Source: Paenibacillus sp. YPG26
GTDB taxonomy: Bacteria > Bacillota > Bacilli > Paenibacillales > Paenibacillaceae
Reading direction: 5' to 3'
DNA length: 64,000 nucleotides
Assembly (NCBI RefSeq): GCF_023704175.1
Contig: NZ_CP084530.1
Coordinates: forward strand, 3,106,001-3,170,000
The notes beneath the pieces were generated by a model. That model was not told the origin of the DNA, ran no database searches, and was given only the letters and a program-made list of their open reading frames with translations. The position numbers were made by a program, and so were the translations under genes. This document shows, piece by piece, positions 1 through 7,530 of this stretch. Numbering within the stretch: position 1 is the stretch's first letter; every line of letters begins with the position of its first letter.

Positions 1-139
1 AGGACCGTCCTGTAGATAGACAGACATGAACGCCCGCAGCCGCCGCTTTGCCGATCCATTCCGCTGTTCTTGGTGATATCTCATGATTGTCAGTCAGTAA
101 AGTTCCATCCATATCAAGGGCAAGCAGTTGGTATCTCAT
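1..139 (-). CDS. Cof-type HAD-IIB phosphatase, N-terminal part only
   Basis: The reading frame runs off the left edge, so only about 46 N-terminal residues are visible. They begin MRYQLLALDMDGTLL, which holds the HAD motif I DxDGT with the nucleophile Asp and the general acid Asp two residues later, then a segment ending STGR that matches HAD-IIB motif II. Such enzymes hydrolyse sugar phosphates, nucleotide phosphates or flavin/thiamine phosphates in the cytoplasm; the substrate cannot be told from this piece. I chose the ATG at 139 rather than the in-frame ATG at 154 because GGAGG lies 8 bases upstream of it and actually overlaps the upstream ATG. Family is sure, exact role unknown. Confidence 0.85.
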   Translation of the reverse strand, partial: MRYQLLALDMDGTLLTDNHEISPRTAEWIGKAAAAGVHVCLSTGRS

Positions 140-246
140 CCGTTCATCCTCCATCTTTAATCTGATTCTCTGTATTTACTTACACACATATCTTAGTCAT
201 TCTACCACAGGTCCAACTGACCAACAAAGAACTCCACCCACAGACA

Positions 247-287
247 AATAACCGCGCTTCGGCCTTGATGGCTGAAACTCGGTTATT
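247..287. terminator. Long imperfect hairpin between HAD gene and small peptide gene
   Basis: Arms AATAACCG and CGGTTATT enclose a second stem (TTCGGCC/GGCTGAA, with one G-U pair). It lies just past the stop of the 27-aa peptide gene read on the minus strand, so it may end that transcript, but there is no run of U after the stem on either strand. Confidence 0.4.
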
Positions 288-320
288 CGGGAGCTTCGAC
301 TATGGTGCCTGGATTCCAGT

Positions 321-404
321 TCATCCTGCGAGCACAATGATCGCCAGAACACCCAGTGTCATTTTGGCTCGCTGCATCGGGCTCTTCTTCACTTTAATCT
401 CCAT
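321..404 (-). CDS. 27-residue membrane peptide of unknown function
   Basis: A very short frame encodes a basic N-terminus (MEIKVKKSPMQRAK) followed by one hydrophobic stretch of about 11 residues (GVLAIIVLAG end), as in a single-span membrane peptide. Support for it being real is the near-perfect Shine-Dalgarno AAGGAGG placed 7 bases before the ATG, plus a hairpin shortly after the stop. I do not recognise the family. It does not match the stressosome peptide Prli42 or the YjcZ-type tiny spore proteins as I know them. It stands alone between the HAD gene and the penicillin-binding protein gene, with its own 5' region of about 200 bases. Confidence 0.55.
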   Translation of the reverse strand: MEIKVKKSPMQRAKMTLGVLAIIVLAG

Positions 405-592
405 GGGTCATCCTCCTTAGTTTATTAATATGTTGAAGGTTAGTAGTATTATTTGCATTCAGCAAATAATGTTTCCTTAATGCAATTCTATGCGAATTAG
501 CGGTGAATAGCAAGTGGAATTCTCCCCATGCCTCGTGATCCCTGAGCCCAATTCTGCGGATATCGATACCATTAACGTAGGCAGGTAAAATA

Positions 593-633
593 CAAAAAAA
601 ACGAACCCGGCAGACTATCAAAGTCTTGCCAGG
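593..633 (-). terminator. Rho-independent terminator of the penicillin-binding protein gene
   Basis: On the minus strand, CCTGGCAAGACT pairs with AGTCTGCCGGG around a 5-base loop and is followed by TTCG and eight T. It lies 20 bases past the stop of the gene at 653-2722. Confidence 0.85.
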
Positions 634-652
634 ATCGCTTCATATTCCCATC

Positions 653-2722
653 TTATCTGGTGGTTCCGGTCGTTTGGCCGTCTGCATCCGCGGCCTTCTC
701 TTCATTCTTCTTCAACGTCTTCTTAGGAACACCGTCCAGACCATATTCCATGTCATAAGCGTCAAATATCTTGCGGGCAATCGGCGCCGCGCTCTGCGCT
801 CCGAATCCACCCTCAGGAACCACTACCGCTACCGCAAGCTTCGGATTGTTACGCGGTGCGAAGGCGATAAACACCCCGTTATCCACAAGCTTTCCTCCAA
901 CACTTTGTGTCGAGGTCCCTGTCTTACGGGCGAAGTCATACGGGAAGTCCTTAAACACGCTGACTTCGGTTGCCATTCCTTTCAGGATTTCATTCCAGTG
1001 GGAATTCTTGAATTTCACTTCGTTAAGAACTTTGGGCTCGAATTTCTTCACAATGTTCCCGTCAGCATCCTTGATCATATTGACCAGATGCGGCTCCATT
1101 CTCTTCCCGCGGGTAGCCAGCATCGTCGTATACTGGGCGAGCTGCATCGCAGTGTACTTCCCCTGCTGTCCAAAGGAAGAGAAGACAAGACGAGATAACG
1201 CGGTCTCTTTCTCGTTCGTATACTCCCGTAACCCGAGATATTCGTTAGGCAGATCCACACCTGTGGATACGCCGAGACCGAACTGCTTCATGTATTCGTC
1301 CCACTTATCGATCCCTTTCTCCCCATACTTCTTATAAAGCCTCTCCCCAATCATTTCTACCATAAATGTATTGGAAGAGTGGCGGATCGCATCGGCCGGA
1401 CTGTTCAAATAACCATATACGTGACCCTGAGAGTTCTGAATTCTTGAGGAGTCATTCTTCCCGAAATAAGCATAACCCTTGTCATAGTAAGGGGTGCTAG
1501 TTGTGAATAAGCCCTCCTTCAGGCCGACCAGGACAGACAGCGGCTTGATCGTTGATCCGAGCAGGACAACCGACTCGGGATGTTGCCCCTCCTTTTGGCC
1601 TGAACCAAAGGAACGAATCGTCCCGTTCTGATACACATTCTTGATCTTGTCATAGTTGTCACTGGAGATCCCACCGGTGCGCCATACATTAGGATCATAA
1701 TCCGGCATACTTGCCATGGCGACCACATTGCCTGTGTCCACTTCCATGGCTACCGCGAACCCTGTTTTTGCATACTTGTGATATCTCCCGCTGACCGGAT
1801 GCGTGTGCAGCCAGCTCAGCTGCTCCATAATCGCCTTCTGGGCAGTCAGCTGTACATCGCTATCGATATTCAGGTAGATGTCATGGCCTTTCTCGGGGGG
1901 AGTCACTTCCGCAATTCCACTGGCCATGTTCCGCGGGTCAACCGAGACGCTCTTGAACCCGTTTCTTCCGCGCAGTTCATCCTGATACTGATATTCCAGA
2001 CCGTCGAAGCCGACATCCTCCGTATCCGTGTACTGCAGTGCCGGATCATCCGCCAGGCCGGTCTTCTGCTTATAGAAATCCAAGCTGGTGGATGCCCCTT
2101 TGAATTTCTTGATGTAACCTACAGCCTGAACAGCAAGTCCCTTCACACCGTCATTCGGGTTAGTATAGTAATTGCGGATACTCTCCTCGACCACGTCGAT
2201 GCCGGGATATTCAGCTTTGTGTTCCATGAAATAAGCGATTTCCTTATTAGAGAGCCCGACCTTCAGTCGCCGGGGGGTGAACCCGCCGCTTAGACGCGAC
2301 TTGAGATCCATCGCTTCGACAACCTGGTCAACCGTCAGCTTCTCGCCGCCCGGGTCCCCCAGCTCATTGAACCTCTCAACCAGCCTCTCGGCCAGTACCC
2401 TTGCGTTCGCTTCATTCTTCCCTGTATATTCCTTCGTGAGTGTCATGTAGAGCGACTGGACGGGCGTGGAGTATGCTAATTTAATATTCTTCCGGTCATA
2501 GATCGTACCACGGGTCGGCGGAAGCGGAATATCCTTGACCGCAAGATTGCCTCCCTGCTTGATCAGACTCGGTCCTTCAACAAATTGTAGAATGGCAAGA
2601 CGAACAATGATCACGGTGAAAATGGCAAATGCGCTGAAAAAGAACAGATTAAGCCGGATATTAAAATGACGCTGCTGCTCCGCTTCCTTCTCCCTCGGAT
2701 CATCCTGATAATTGTTTTTCAT
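653..2722 (-). CDS. Class B penicillin-binding protein (peptidoglycan D,D-transpeptidase, PBP2/PbpA type)
   Basis: This 689-residue protein cross-links peptidoglycan. One membrane segment (about residues 25-46) follows a charged cytoplasmic N-terminus. The dimerisation domain follows (PTRGTIYDR at about 69-77), then the transpeptidase domain. All three penicillin-binding motifs are visible: S390-T-I-K393 (active serine and lysine), S449-S-N451 and K600-T-G602. The length and arrangement fit the elongation-type PbpA/PbpH/PBP2 group of Bacillus rather than a sporulation or septal enzyme, since no PASTA domain is present, but this is inference. AGGAGG lies 5 bases before the ATG. The charged C-terminal tail (KKNEEKAADADG...) is low-complexity. 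The gene is followed by its own terminator. Confidence 0.93.
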   Translation of the reverse strand: MKNNYQDDPREKEAEQQRHFNIRLNLFFFSAFAIFTVIIVRLAILQFVEGPSLIKQGGNLAVKDIPLPPTRGTIYDRKNIKLAYSTPVQSLYMTLTKEYTGKNEANARVLAERLVERFNELGDPGGEKLTVDQVVEAMDLKSRLSGGFTPRRLKVGLSNKEIAYFMEHKAEYPGIDVVEESIRNYYTNPNDGVKGLAVQAVGYIKKFKGASTSLDFYKQKTGLADDPALQYTDTEDVGFDGLEYQYQDELRGRNGFKSVSVDPRNMASGIAEVTPPEKGHDIYLNIDSDVQLTAQKAIMEQLSWLHTHPVSGRYHKYAKTGFAVAMEVDTGNVVAMASMPDYDPNVWRTGGISSDNYDKIKNVYQNGTIRSFGSGQKEGQHPESVVLLGSTIKPLSVLVGLKEGLFTTSTPYYDKGYAYFGKNDSSRIQNSQGHVYGYLNSPADAIRHSSNTFMVEMIGERLYKKYGEKGIDKWDEYMKQFGLGVSTGVDLPNEYLGLREYTNEKETALSRLVFSSFGQQGKYTAMQLAQYTTMLATRGKRMEPHLVNMIKDADGNIVKKFEPKVLNEVKFKNSHWNEILKGMATEVSVFKDFPYDFARKTGTSTQSVGGKLVDNGVFIAFAPRNNPKLAVAVVVPEGGFGAQSAAPIARKIFDAYDMEYGLDGVPKKTLKKNEEKAADADGQTTGTTR

Positions 2723-2814
2723 TGGTTCCTCCTACTTCATTCGCAAAGCTTGGTATATTCTGTATTTTATCATATCGGTCCCCAGCCAAGCGAACTTTAA
2801 GGAACTCTGCCCTC

Positions 2815-3966
2815 CTAGATAGCTTGCTCAGCGATATGTGTCTCGTTAAACGCCTTGGGGTTGAACCAGTCTCCGCTTTGTGCCCAGGTTGGGTCAAGCG
2901 GGACCCATTTCCCGGATTCACTCAGGTATACTTCATTCCATGCATGGGGGCCATACCCGCCCTGGCCGTTGTAACCAAGTCCCGTAATCACCTTTACCTT
3001 AAGCCCTTGTGAACGGGCCATCACCGCATACAGACGCGCATAATCAATACAGACTCCAAGCCGGGTATCGAATGTCATCTGCGGGGTCTGCTCATGCCAA
3101 ATTTGCTTTTCTTCATAATCCTTCACTTTGTTGTAGTCATAGTTAACACGCGTTCCTACCCACGAATAGAGCTTGCGGGCCTTCTCCTCATCGGTTGAAG
3201 CCCCTTTGACCACAACAGCGGCAGCTTCGGTAATATTGTCCGGCACCTGTGCGTCAATAACCTCATACCTGCGCTGCATAATCCCGTTAAGCTCTTCTTC
3301 CACGCTGCGTGTAAATACAGGAAGCTTGTCTTTGATCAGACTTCCGGATATGGGCTCAATGATGGTATGCGCACCTTCGCGATAGACTGGTGAAGCTTCG
3401 ACATAGCGGCTGAATTGGCTGTTCGGATACAGCGTCACAATAATGAACAGGGCCGCAATTACAACGATGCAGCGCGCCCCGCCAATCACAGCACCGATGC
3501 CAGCGCCCGTAAGTCTGCTTACTGCCGAAGAAGGTCTGTCCCTCTCCCTGCCGCCCCACCTGCTGAATACAGCCGATCTGCCGAAGATCAGCGCAGCAAG
3601 CAGACCAAGAAGGGAACGGATAATCCAGTATCCGATAATGAAGACCACGGCGAAGCGCATTAACGGGAACTCATGGATGGCTGTAATGAGCGTATAGTAG
3701 ATCTGCTCCCATTTGCTCAAATCCCGTGCTGGCAGAGCAACCGCAGACAACCACTTCTGAACAAGCGGAGACAGCCACATGGCAAAAGGAATGGACAAAG
3801 CGATGCCCGCCAGAGACAGAACCCCCCCGCTTATCAGGGAGAACAGCCGTCCTGCGGATCTGGAACCGCCTCGAAAAAGTCCCTGCAGAACAGAGACCGT
3901 CATAATCAGAATTAACAGCAGATTGACAAAATTATAATTTTGAACATTTTGAACCCAGCCTTGCAC
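2815..3966 (-). CDS. Membrane protein with C-terminal transglutaminase-like domain
   Basis: The N-terminal 190 residues hold about five membrane segments, reminiscent of CvpA-like proteins; an extracytoplasmic C-terminal domain follows. That domain has the transglutaminase-like triad: Cys in LGVCIDYARLYAV, His in HAWNEVY and Asp in PLDPTW (residues 318, 353 and 370 if counted from a TTG at 4002). In Firmicutes such proteins are thought to act on the cell surface as peptidases or cross-linkers; the substrate is unknown. I prefer the GTG at 3966 because GAGAGGGG stands 10 bases before it, while the TTG at 4002 has no good ribosome binding site. The preceding gene ends about 45 bases upstream, so the two are probably co-transcribed. 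Confidence 0.8.
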   Translation of the reverse strand: MQGWVQNVQNYNFVNLLLILIMTVSVLQGLFRGGSRSAGRLFSLISGGVLSLAGIALSIPFAMWLSPLVQKWLSAVALPARDLSKWEQIYYTLITAIHEFPLMRFAVVFIIGYWIIRSLLGLLAALIFGRSAVFSRWGGRERDRPSSAVSRLTGAGIGAVIGGARCIVVIAALFIIVTLYPNSQFSRYVEASPVYREGAHTIIEPISGSLIKDKLPVFTRSVEEELNGIMQRRYEVIDAQVPDNITEAAAVVVKGASTDEEKARKLYSWVGTRVNYDYNKVKDYEEKQIWHEQTPQMTFDTRLGVCIDYARLYAVMARSQGLKVKVITGLGYNGQGGYGPHAWNEVYLSESGKWVPLDPTWAQSGDWFNPKAFNETHIAEQAI

Positions 3967-4011
3967 GTTCAGCAAACCCCTCTCTTGATCGCTCGGACTC
4001 AAAACGGGTTG

Positions 4012-4452
4012 TTATTTCGAGTTCCCTTTAGCTGCTTGAATGAAAGCATTCAGCGCGTCGCTCCGGCTCCATTCGCCGAGAGATACATCCCGGAATGTAA
4101 CTTTAACCTTATCACTATCAGCCGTCCCGGTGACTTCAAGATTAGGTGACTTGATCACAAAGGTCCCGTCCGGATTCTGAGTGAACTTGGCCTCCTTAGC
4201 CTCGCTGGTCATCATCTTGATCGCTTCACTTTTCACCGCATCGGTCGTTTGTGTAGTAAGAGTAGATGCTACTTGCCCCAGGTCTTTCAAGGAAATTCCA
4301 CTGTATATGACCAAGAAGGCTACGATAACCAGGATCAGCCCCCATTTCACCACCGTCTTCACTAAGTTAACAATCAGCAGTAGAGCTGCCAAGGCAATTA
4401 CAAACACCAGCCAATTTTGCTTGAAAAAATCAATCCAAACTTGCACGTCCAT
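4012..4452 (-). CDS. Conserved-looking membrane-anchored protein of unknown function
   Basis: The 146-residue product has one or two membrane helices in its first 52 residues, then a soluble domain of about 90 residues rich in polar and beta-prone sequence (TFVIKSPNLEVTGTADSD...). I do not recognise a family. The gene is the first of a likely two-gene transcript with the transglutaminase-like membrane protein, which starts about 45 bases after its stop. TTAGGAG lies about 11 bases before the ATG. A sigma-A type promoter stands 70-100 bases upstream. Its position suggests an envelope role linked to the transglutaminase protein, but that is context only. Confidence 0.75.
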   Translation of the reverse strand: MDVQVWIDFFKQNWLVFVIALAALLLIVNLVKTVVKWGLILVIVAFLVIYSGISLKDLGQVASTLTTQTTDAVKSEAIKMMTSEAKEAKFTQNPDGTFVIKSPNLEVTGTADSDKVKVTFRDVSLGEWSRSDALNAFIQAAKGNSK

Positions 4453-4521
4453 CCTGTTTATACACTCCTAATTAGGTCAATTTGTGGAGCCTGACCGGCA
4501 AAACGCCAAGTTGCTCTATAT

Positions 4522-4551
4522 ATTATACATGATGGCCACATCCGATGTCAG
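4522..4551 (-). promoter_or_regulatory. Sigma-A type promoter for the 4452-2815 gene pair
   Basis: On the minus strand CTGACA (one mismatch to TTGACA) and a perfect TATAAT are separated by 18 bases, giving a start about 65 bases before the ATG at 4452. Confidence 0.6.
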
Positions 4552-4781
4552 CCTAACCTCCAAGGAGGCTTTATCCAGTGAATTTATGGGAATATGGTGA
4601 AAAAACAGCATAAGTTCGTCCTTCCGAACGTAAAAGTATATGGATTGAGTGAACTCAAGCTGTCCAAGATGAATCATTGAATTACATACTAGTCAGCCGC
4701 ATGAAATGTTCTTACGACCGCTGCGCTTCTCCAGAATCTTTCCACACTTTGCCTATAAGTAATTTTTAGATCAACTTATAC

Positions 4782-4932
4782 ATGCTTTCGAAGTAGTTTC
4801 ACTTCACAAAACTTAAGCTCATGCTTTCGAAGTAGTTTTGCTACACAAAACTTAAGCCGATGCTTTCGAAGTGAGTTTTACTTCGTAAAACTTAAGCCCA
4901 TGCTTTCGAAGTAGTTTTACTTCGTAAAACTT
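4782..4932 (+). repeat. Four tandem 39-bp hairpin repeats before the MFS gene
   Basis: Copies begin at 4782, 4821, 4860 and 4900, each starting ATGCTTTCGAAGT and ending near AAAACTTAAGC. Copies 3 and 4 contain AGTTTTAC-TTC-GTAAAACT, an exact 8-bp inverted repeat; copies 1 and 2 carry base changes that weaken it. The fourth copy ends AAAACTTTAAGGAGG, so it runs straight into the ribosome binding site of the transporter gene at 4947. Nothing else is evident in the rest of the 494-base gap (4453-4781) apart from the minus-strand promoter. Confidence 0.85.
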
Positions 4933-4946
4933 TAAGGAGGGACGGT

Positions 4947-6119
4947 ATGAAGATCGCATTTTGGCTGTATTTCTTTATGTTCATCGCTTTTTTTGACCTG
5001 CATGCCCAGTATCCGATCCTTACACCGTTCGCTCTGTCTCTAGGCGCTGCCCCCACCTTTATCGGGTGGATGATGGGGATCTACTCGATTACTCATCTGC
5101 CGGGAAATCTGCTGGCTGGCCGAGGTGTGGACAGACATGGCAGCCGCCGCTATCTCATCTTCAGTCTGATCTCTGCAGGAATCATCCTGCTTATTCAGGC
5201 CCAAGTCACGGCTCCCTGGCAGCTGCTTGTGCTTCGTTCGCTCAGCGGCTTCGTGCTTGCCTTTCTTGCTCCAGCATGCCTGGCGCTTCTCGCCTCCCTC
5301 TCCGATGACCGGATCAAGCAGGGCAAGCTGATGGCCGGCCATGGCGTCATGCACACACTTGCCTCGGTGGTATCCCCGGCAGCAGGAGCATTCCTGGTTG
5401 CTAAGGCAGGCTTTGGATTAACCTTCCAATCCCTCGGCTGGCTTCTGATTGGAACCGGGATTATTGCTTTCTTCATAGTCCACGATCGTCAAGGAAGCAG
5501 CCCGGAATTGGCCCATCCCGTGATACATGCTTCCAGCAAAGAGTACTCCGGCTTTCGAGTGATTCCCATGAGATTCTATATGCTGCCGCTCTTTGTTGCC
5601 TGTGCCCAAGGAATCCTGTTCTTTGAGCTCCCTCTGCAGGCAGGCGGTCTATCGGGAATTCTGGATACCGGGATCTACTTTTCTCTGCTCAGTCTGGGGG
5701 CATTAGTGACCCTATGTATGCTTTTTCTGCACAAATACTCTCCCTACGTAAGAGCGACTGCAGGCGTACTTGGCATGGCGCTGGCGTTCTATTCCATGGC
5801 TTCTGCCTGGAATGTGCCTCTGGCCGTTTCTCTATTCTTTCTCGGCATGTCCAAGGGCGTTCTCTACCCGGCTATGGCTTCTCTCTTCATCGAGCTGAGC
5901 GGCGGCAAGAGACTTGGCACTGTCTTTTCCCTGCAGTCCATCTCCATGTCGCTTGGCGCCTTTCTTGGTCCGGTTGTGGCAGGACAGATCCGTCATGTCT
6001 TCTCTCCTTACTTCCTGGCCTTTCTCCTGCTCATGATTCTACTCATAACGGTTCCCCCGCTCCGTACCCGATCTGATTCAGCAAGCGGGACCAGCAAGAC
6101 ACCGACCACTGTCGTATAA
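4947..6119 (+). CDS. Major facilitator superfamily transporter
   Basis: The 390-residue protein is hydrophobic throughout, consistent with about 12 membrane helices. Between helices 2 and 3 it carries the MFS motif A in the form GRGVDRHGSRR (about residues 55-65). Helices resemble drug/metabolite efflux members, but the substrate is not evident. AAGGAGG lies 6 bases before the ATG and is supplied by the last of four tandem hairpin repeats. The C-terminal tail (SDSASGTSKTPTTVV) is polar and cytoplasmic. The gene stands alone; a small spore-type peptide gene follows about 100 bases later. Confidence 0.88.
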   Translation: MKIAFWLYFFMFIAFFDLHAQYPILTPFALSLGAAPTFIGWMMGIYSITHLPGNLLAGRGVDRHGSRRYLIFSLISAGIILLIQAQVTAPWQLLVLRSLSGFVLAFLAPACLALLASLSDDRIKQGKLMAGHGVMHTLASVVSPAAGAFLVAKAGFGLTFQSLGWLLIGTGIIAFFIVHDRQGSSPELAHPVIHASSKEYSGFRVIPMRFYMLPLFVACAQGILFFELPLQAGGLSGILDTGIYFSLLSLGALVTLCMLFLHKYSPYVRATAGVLGMALAFYSMASAWNVPLAVSLFFLGMSKGVLYPAMASLFIELSGGKRLGTVFSLQSISMSLGAFLGPVVAGQIRHVFSPYFLAFLLLMILLITVPPLRTRSDSASGTSKTPTTVV

Positions 6120-6223
6120 CCTAGAAAAAATCTGTGTATTTAGGCTACCGCACAAGACCATGCAAGGCTATGATCATATTCTGTTTATGTACTAACCACC
6201 ACTTGGAGGCAGGTGAATATATC

Positions 6224-6343
6224 ATGAGTCACGTAGGTCAATGCGGTCCTGGAGCAGGAGTTGGATTATTCTGGACATCTACAGGCACCATCCTTGTTCT
6301 GTACATCCTGCTTGTCATCATCCTTCGCACTCCATTCTTCTAA
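6224..6343 (+). CDS. Tiny glycine-rich membrane protein, YjcZ/sporulation type
   Basis: The 39-residue product has a short Gly-rich head (MSHVGQCGPGAGVGLF) and one hydrophobic span (TILVLYILLVIIL). This matches the pattern of the tiny transmembrane YjcZ-family proteins of Bacillus, many of which are made during sporulation and some found in spores. I chose the ATG at 6224 because the resulting product has this family shape; an AGGTG lies 8 bases upstream and a stronger GGAGG 14 bases upstream. Longer in-frame starts add a sequence with no family likeness. The gene is followed by a strong terminator. Family call is by pattern only. Confidence 0.7.
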   Translation: MSHVGQCGPGAGVGLFWTSTGTILVLYILLVIILRTPFF

Positions 6344-6374
6344 GATCATATCAACAAGAATATGCCAACATGAC

Positions 6375-6410
6375 AAAAAGAGGCTTGCCGCTTAGGGCAG
6401 GCCTCTCTTT
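6375..6410 (+). terminator. Terminator after the tiny membrane protein gene
   Basis: AGAGGCTTGCC pairs with GGCAGGCCTCT (one G-U) around a short loop, followed by CTTTG. A run of A before the stem could let it act on the minus strand too. Confidence 0.75.
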
Positions 6411-6478
6411 GGGCTTTGCATGGATATCGAAGTTAGGTTTACACTATAGAGGAAGCCAAGCATGTGAGGTGAGCCATC

Positions 6479-6823
6479 ATTCCTGTATACATCATTGTTG
6501 AAGGCAAGAACGACCGCAGCAAGCTGCGCCGGGTGCTGAACGAGGAAGTCGAGATTCTATGCACCTTCGGAACCCTGAACACCCAGAAGCTTGAATCGCT
6601 CCGCAAGAAGGTCAAGGACGAAGAGATCTATCTTTTTATGGATAACGACCCTTCCGGCAAAAGAATCCGGGGCATCCTTAGAGACACCTTCCCGGATGCC
6701 GGGCACATCTATACCCGCCGGGGCTATGCCGGCGTGGAAGGCACGCCAGACGAATATATCATTCAGCAATTAGAAAAAGCCGGGCTGGAGGAATTCATTC
6801 TGTATCCTCCACCCGGCTTCTAG
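6479..6823 (+). CDS. Small TOPRIM-domain protein with probable AUU start codon
   Basis: The 114-residue frame reads IPVYIIVEGKNDRSKLRRVL at its start, the TOPRIM motif I (the Glu of VEGKND), and later YLFMDNDPSGKRIRG, the DxD motif II. This resembles the TOPRIM half of ribonuclease M5 and related small proteins that act on RNA or DNA ends. No ATG, GTG or TTG lies between the in-frame TGA at 6470 and motif I; the first GTG, at 6533, would delete the catalytic Glu. An ATT at 6479 stands 6 bases after GAGGTGA, an ideal spacing, so I call that the start. A terminator follows directly. Exact function is unknown. Confidence 0.82.
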   Translation: MPVYIIVEGKNDRSKLRRVLNEEVEILCTFGTLNTQKLESLRKKVKDEEIYLFMDNDPSGKRIRGILRDTFPDAGHIYTRRGYAGVEGTPDEYIIQQLEKAGLEEFILYPPPGF

Positions 6824-6824
6824 C

Positions 6825-6850
6825 GGACAAGTCGACTGACTTGTCCCTTT
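6825..6850 (+). terminator. Terminator of the TOPRIM gene
   Basis: GGACAAGTC and GACTTGTCC form a perfect 9-bp stem with a 4-base loop right after the stop codon, followed by a T-rich stretch that runs into the convergent SCO gene. Confidence 0.75.
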
Positions 6851-6851
6851 G

Positions 6852-7451
6852 TTATTCTTTGGCCAACCGTTTTGCTTCTTCTGCGATTTCCTTGGCGGTC
6901 ACGTCACTCTTATAGTACTTGCGGTAGTTCCCTTCCCGGTCCACTAGCGCAATCAGGTCTGAGTGCGCAAAGTTGCCGTCCCGGTCTTTGTTAACGATGA
7001 ACTGGAACGTATCCATCGCGAATTTGGCCGTCTTCTTCTCATCTCCGCGCAGGAAGTACCAGCCGCTGTAATCAGCGCCGAACTTATCCCCGAATTTCCT
7101 GATCGCTTCACGCGTGTCTCTCACCGGATCGAAGGAGATGGATACGAAGCTGATATCCTTGCCGAACAAGCCGTCTTTCTTGAGCTCATTCTGTATTTGA
7201 GACATCTTGAAGGTGGAAATAGGACATACGTCTGGACAATTGGTGAAGAAGAAATAAAATAGCCGAACCTTGCCATTGGTATCCTGCAGGGTAACCGTCT
7301 TCCCGTCCACATTCTCCATCGAGAAATCCTGAACAGGTCGAATGACGGGAATTTTGGGCTTGCTGTATGTATCCACCAGTAGATAACCAGCCAGAATCAC
7401 GCATATGGCAAGCAGAATCCAGGTCCATTTGTACTTTATAAGCATCGTCAA
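6852..7451 (-). CDS. SCO1/SenC family copper chaperone
   Basis: This 199-residue membrane-anchored thioredoxin-fold protein delivers copper to the CuA centre of cytochrome c oxidase. An N-terminal membrane anchor precedes the domain. The copper ligands are visible: CPDVCP (Cys72 and Cys76) and the distal His163 in FAHSD. I chose the TTG at 7451 because AAGGAGG lies 7 bases before it. A longer frame opens at an ATG inside the terminator of the upstream ctaB gene and cannot be the true start. The pairing with ctaB, which makes heme O for the same oxidase, supports the role in oxidase assembly. Confidence 0.9.
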   Translation of the reverse strand: MTMLIKYKWTWILLAICVILAGYLLVDTYSKPKIPVIRPVQDFSMENVDGKTVTLQDTNGKVRLFYFFFTNCPDVCPISTFKMSQIQNELKKDGLFGKDISFVSISFDPVRDTREAIRKFGDKFGADYSGWYFLRGDEKKTAKFAMDTFQFIVNKDRDGNFAHSDLIALVDREGNYRKYYKSDVTAKEIAEEAKRLAKE

Positions 7452-7477
7452 AGCCAAACCTCCTTGTATAATCATCT

Positions 7478-7511
7478 TAAAAAAAGAATCCCATGCTGCC
7501 ATGGGATTCTT
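7478..7511 (-). terminator. Terminator between ctaB and the SCO gene
   Basis: AAGAATCCCATG and CATGGGATTCTT form a perfect 12-bp stem with a 4-base loop, followed on the minus strand by seven T. It lies 20 bases past the ctaB stop and about 30 bases before the SCO ribosome binding site. Confidence 0.88.
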
Positions 7512-7530
7512 CATTTCTTCGGTGACCGGC

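Noticed and set aside
394..621. 75-codon minus-strand frame upstream of the 27-aa peptide
   Set aside because: No ribosome binding site, no recognisable product, and it overlaps the peptide's binding site and start.
653..1337. Plus-strand frames of about 190 codons opposite the penicillin-binding protein
   Set aside because: Antisense shadows of a well-supported gene; no binding sites.
4782..4932. Possible CRISPR array
   Set aside because: The 39-bp units abut with no spacers and carry an internal hairpin.
7452..7514. Longer N-terminus for the SCO protein starting at 7514
   Set aside because: That ATG lies inside the ctaB terminator stem; the TTG at 7451 has an ideal ribosome binding site.
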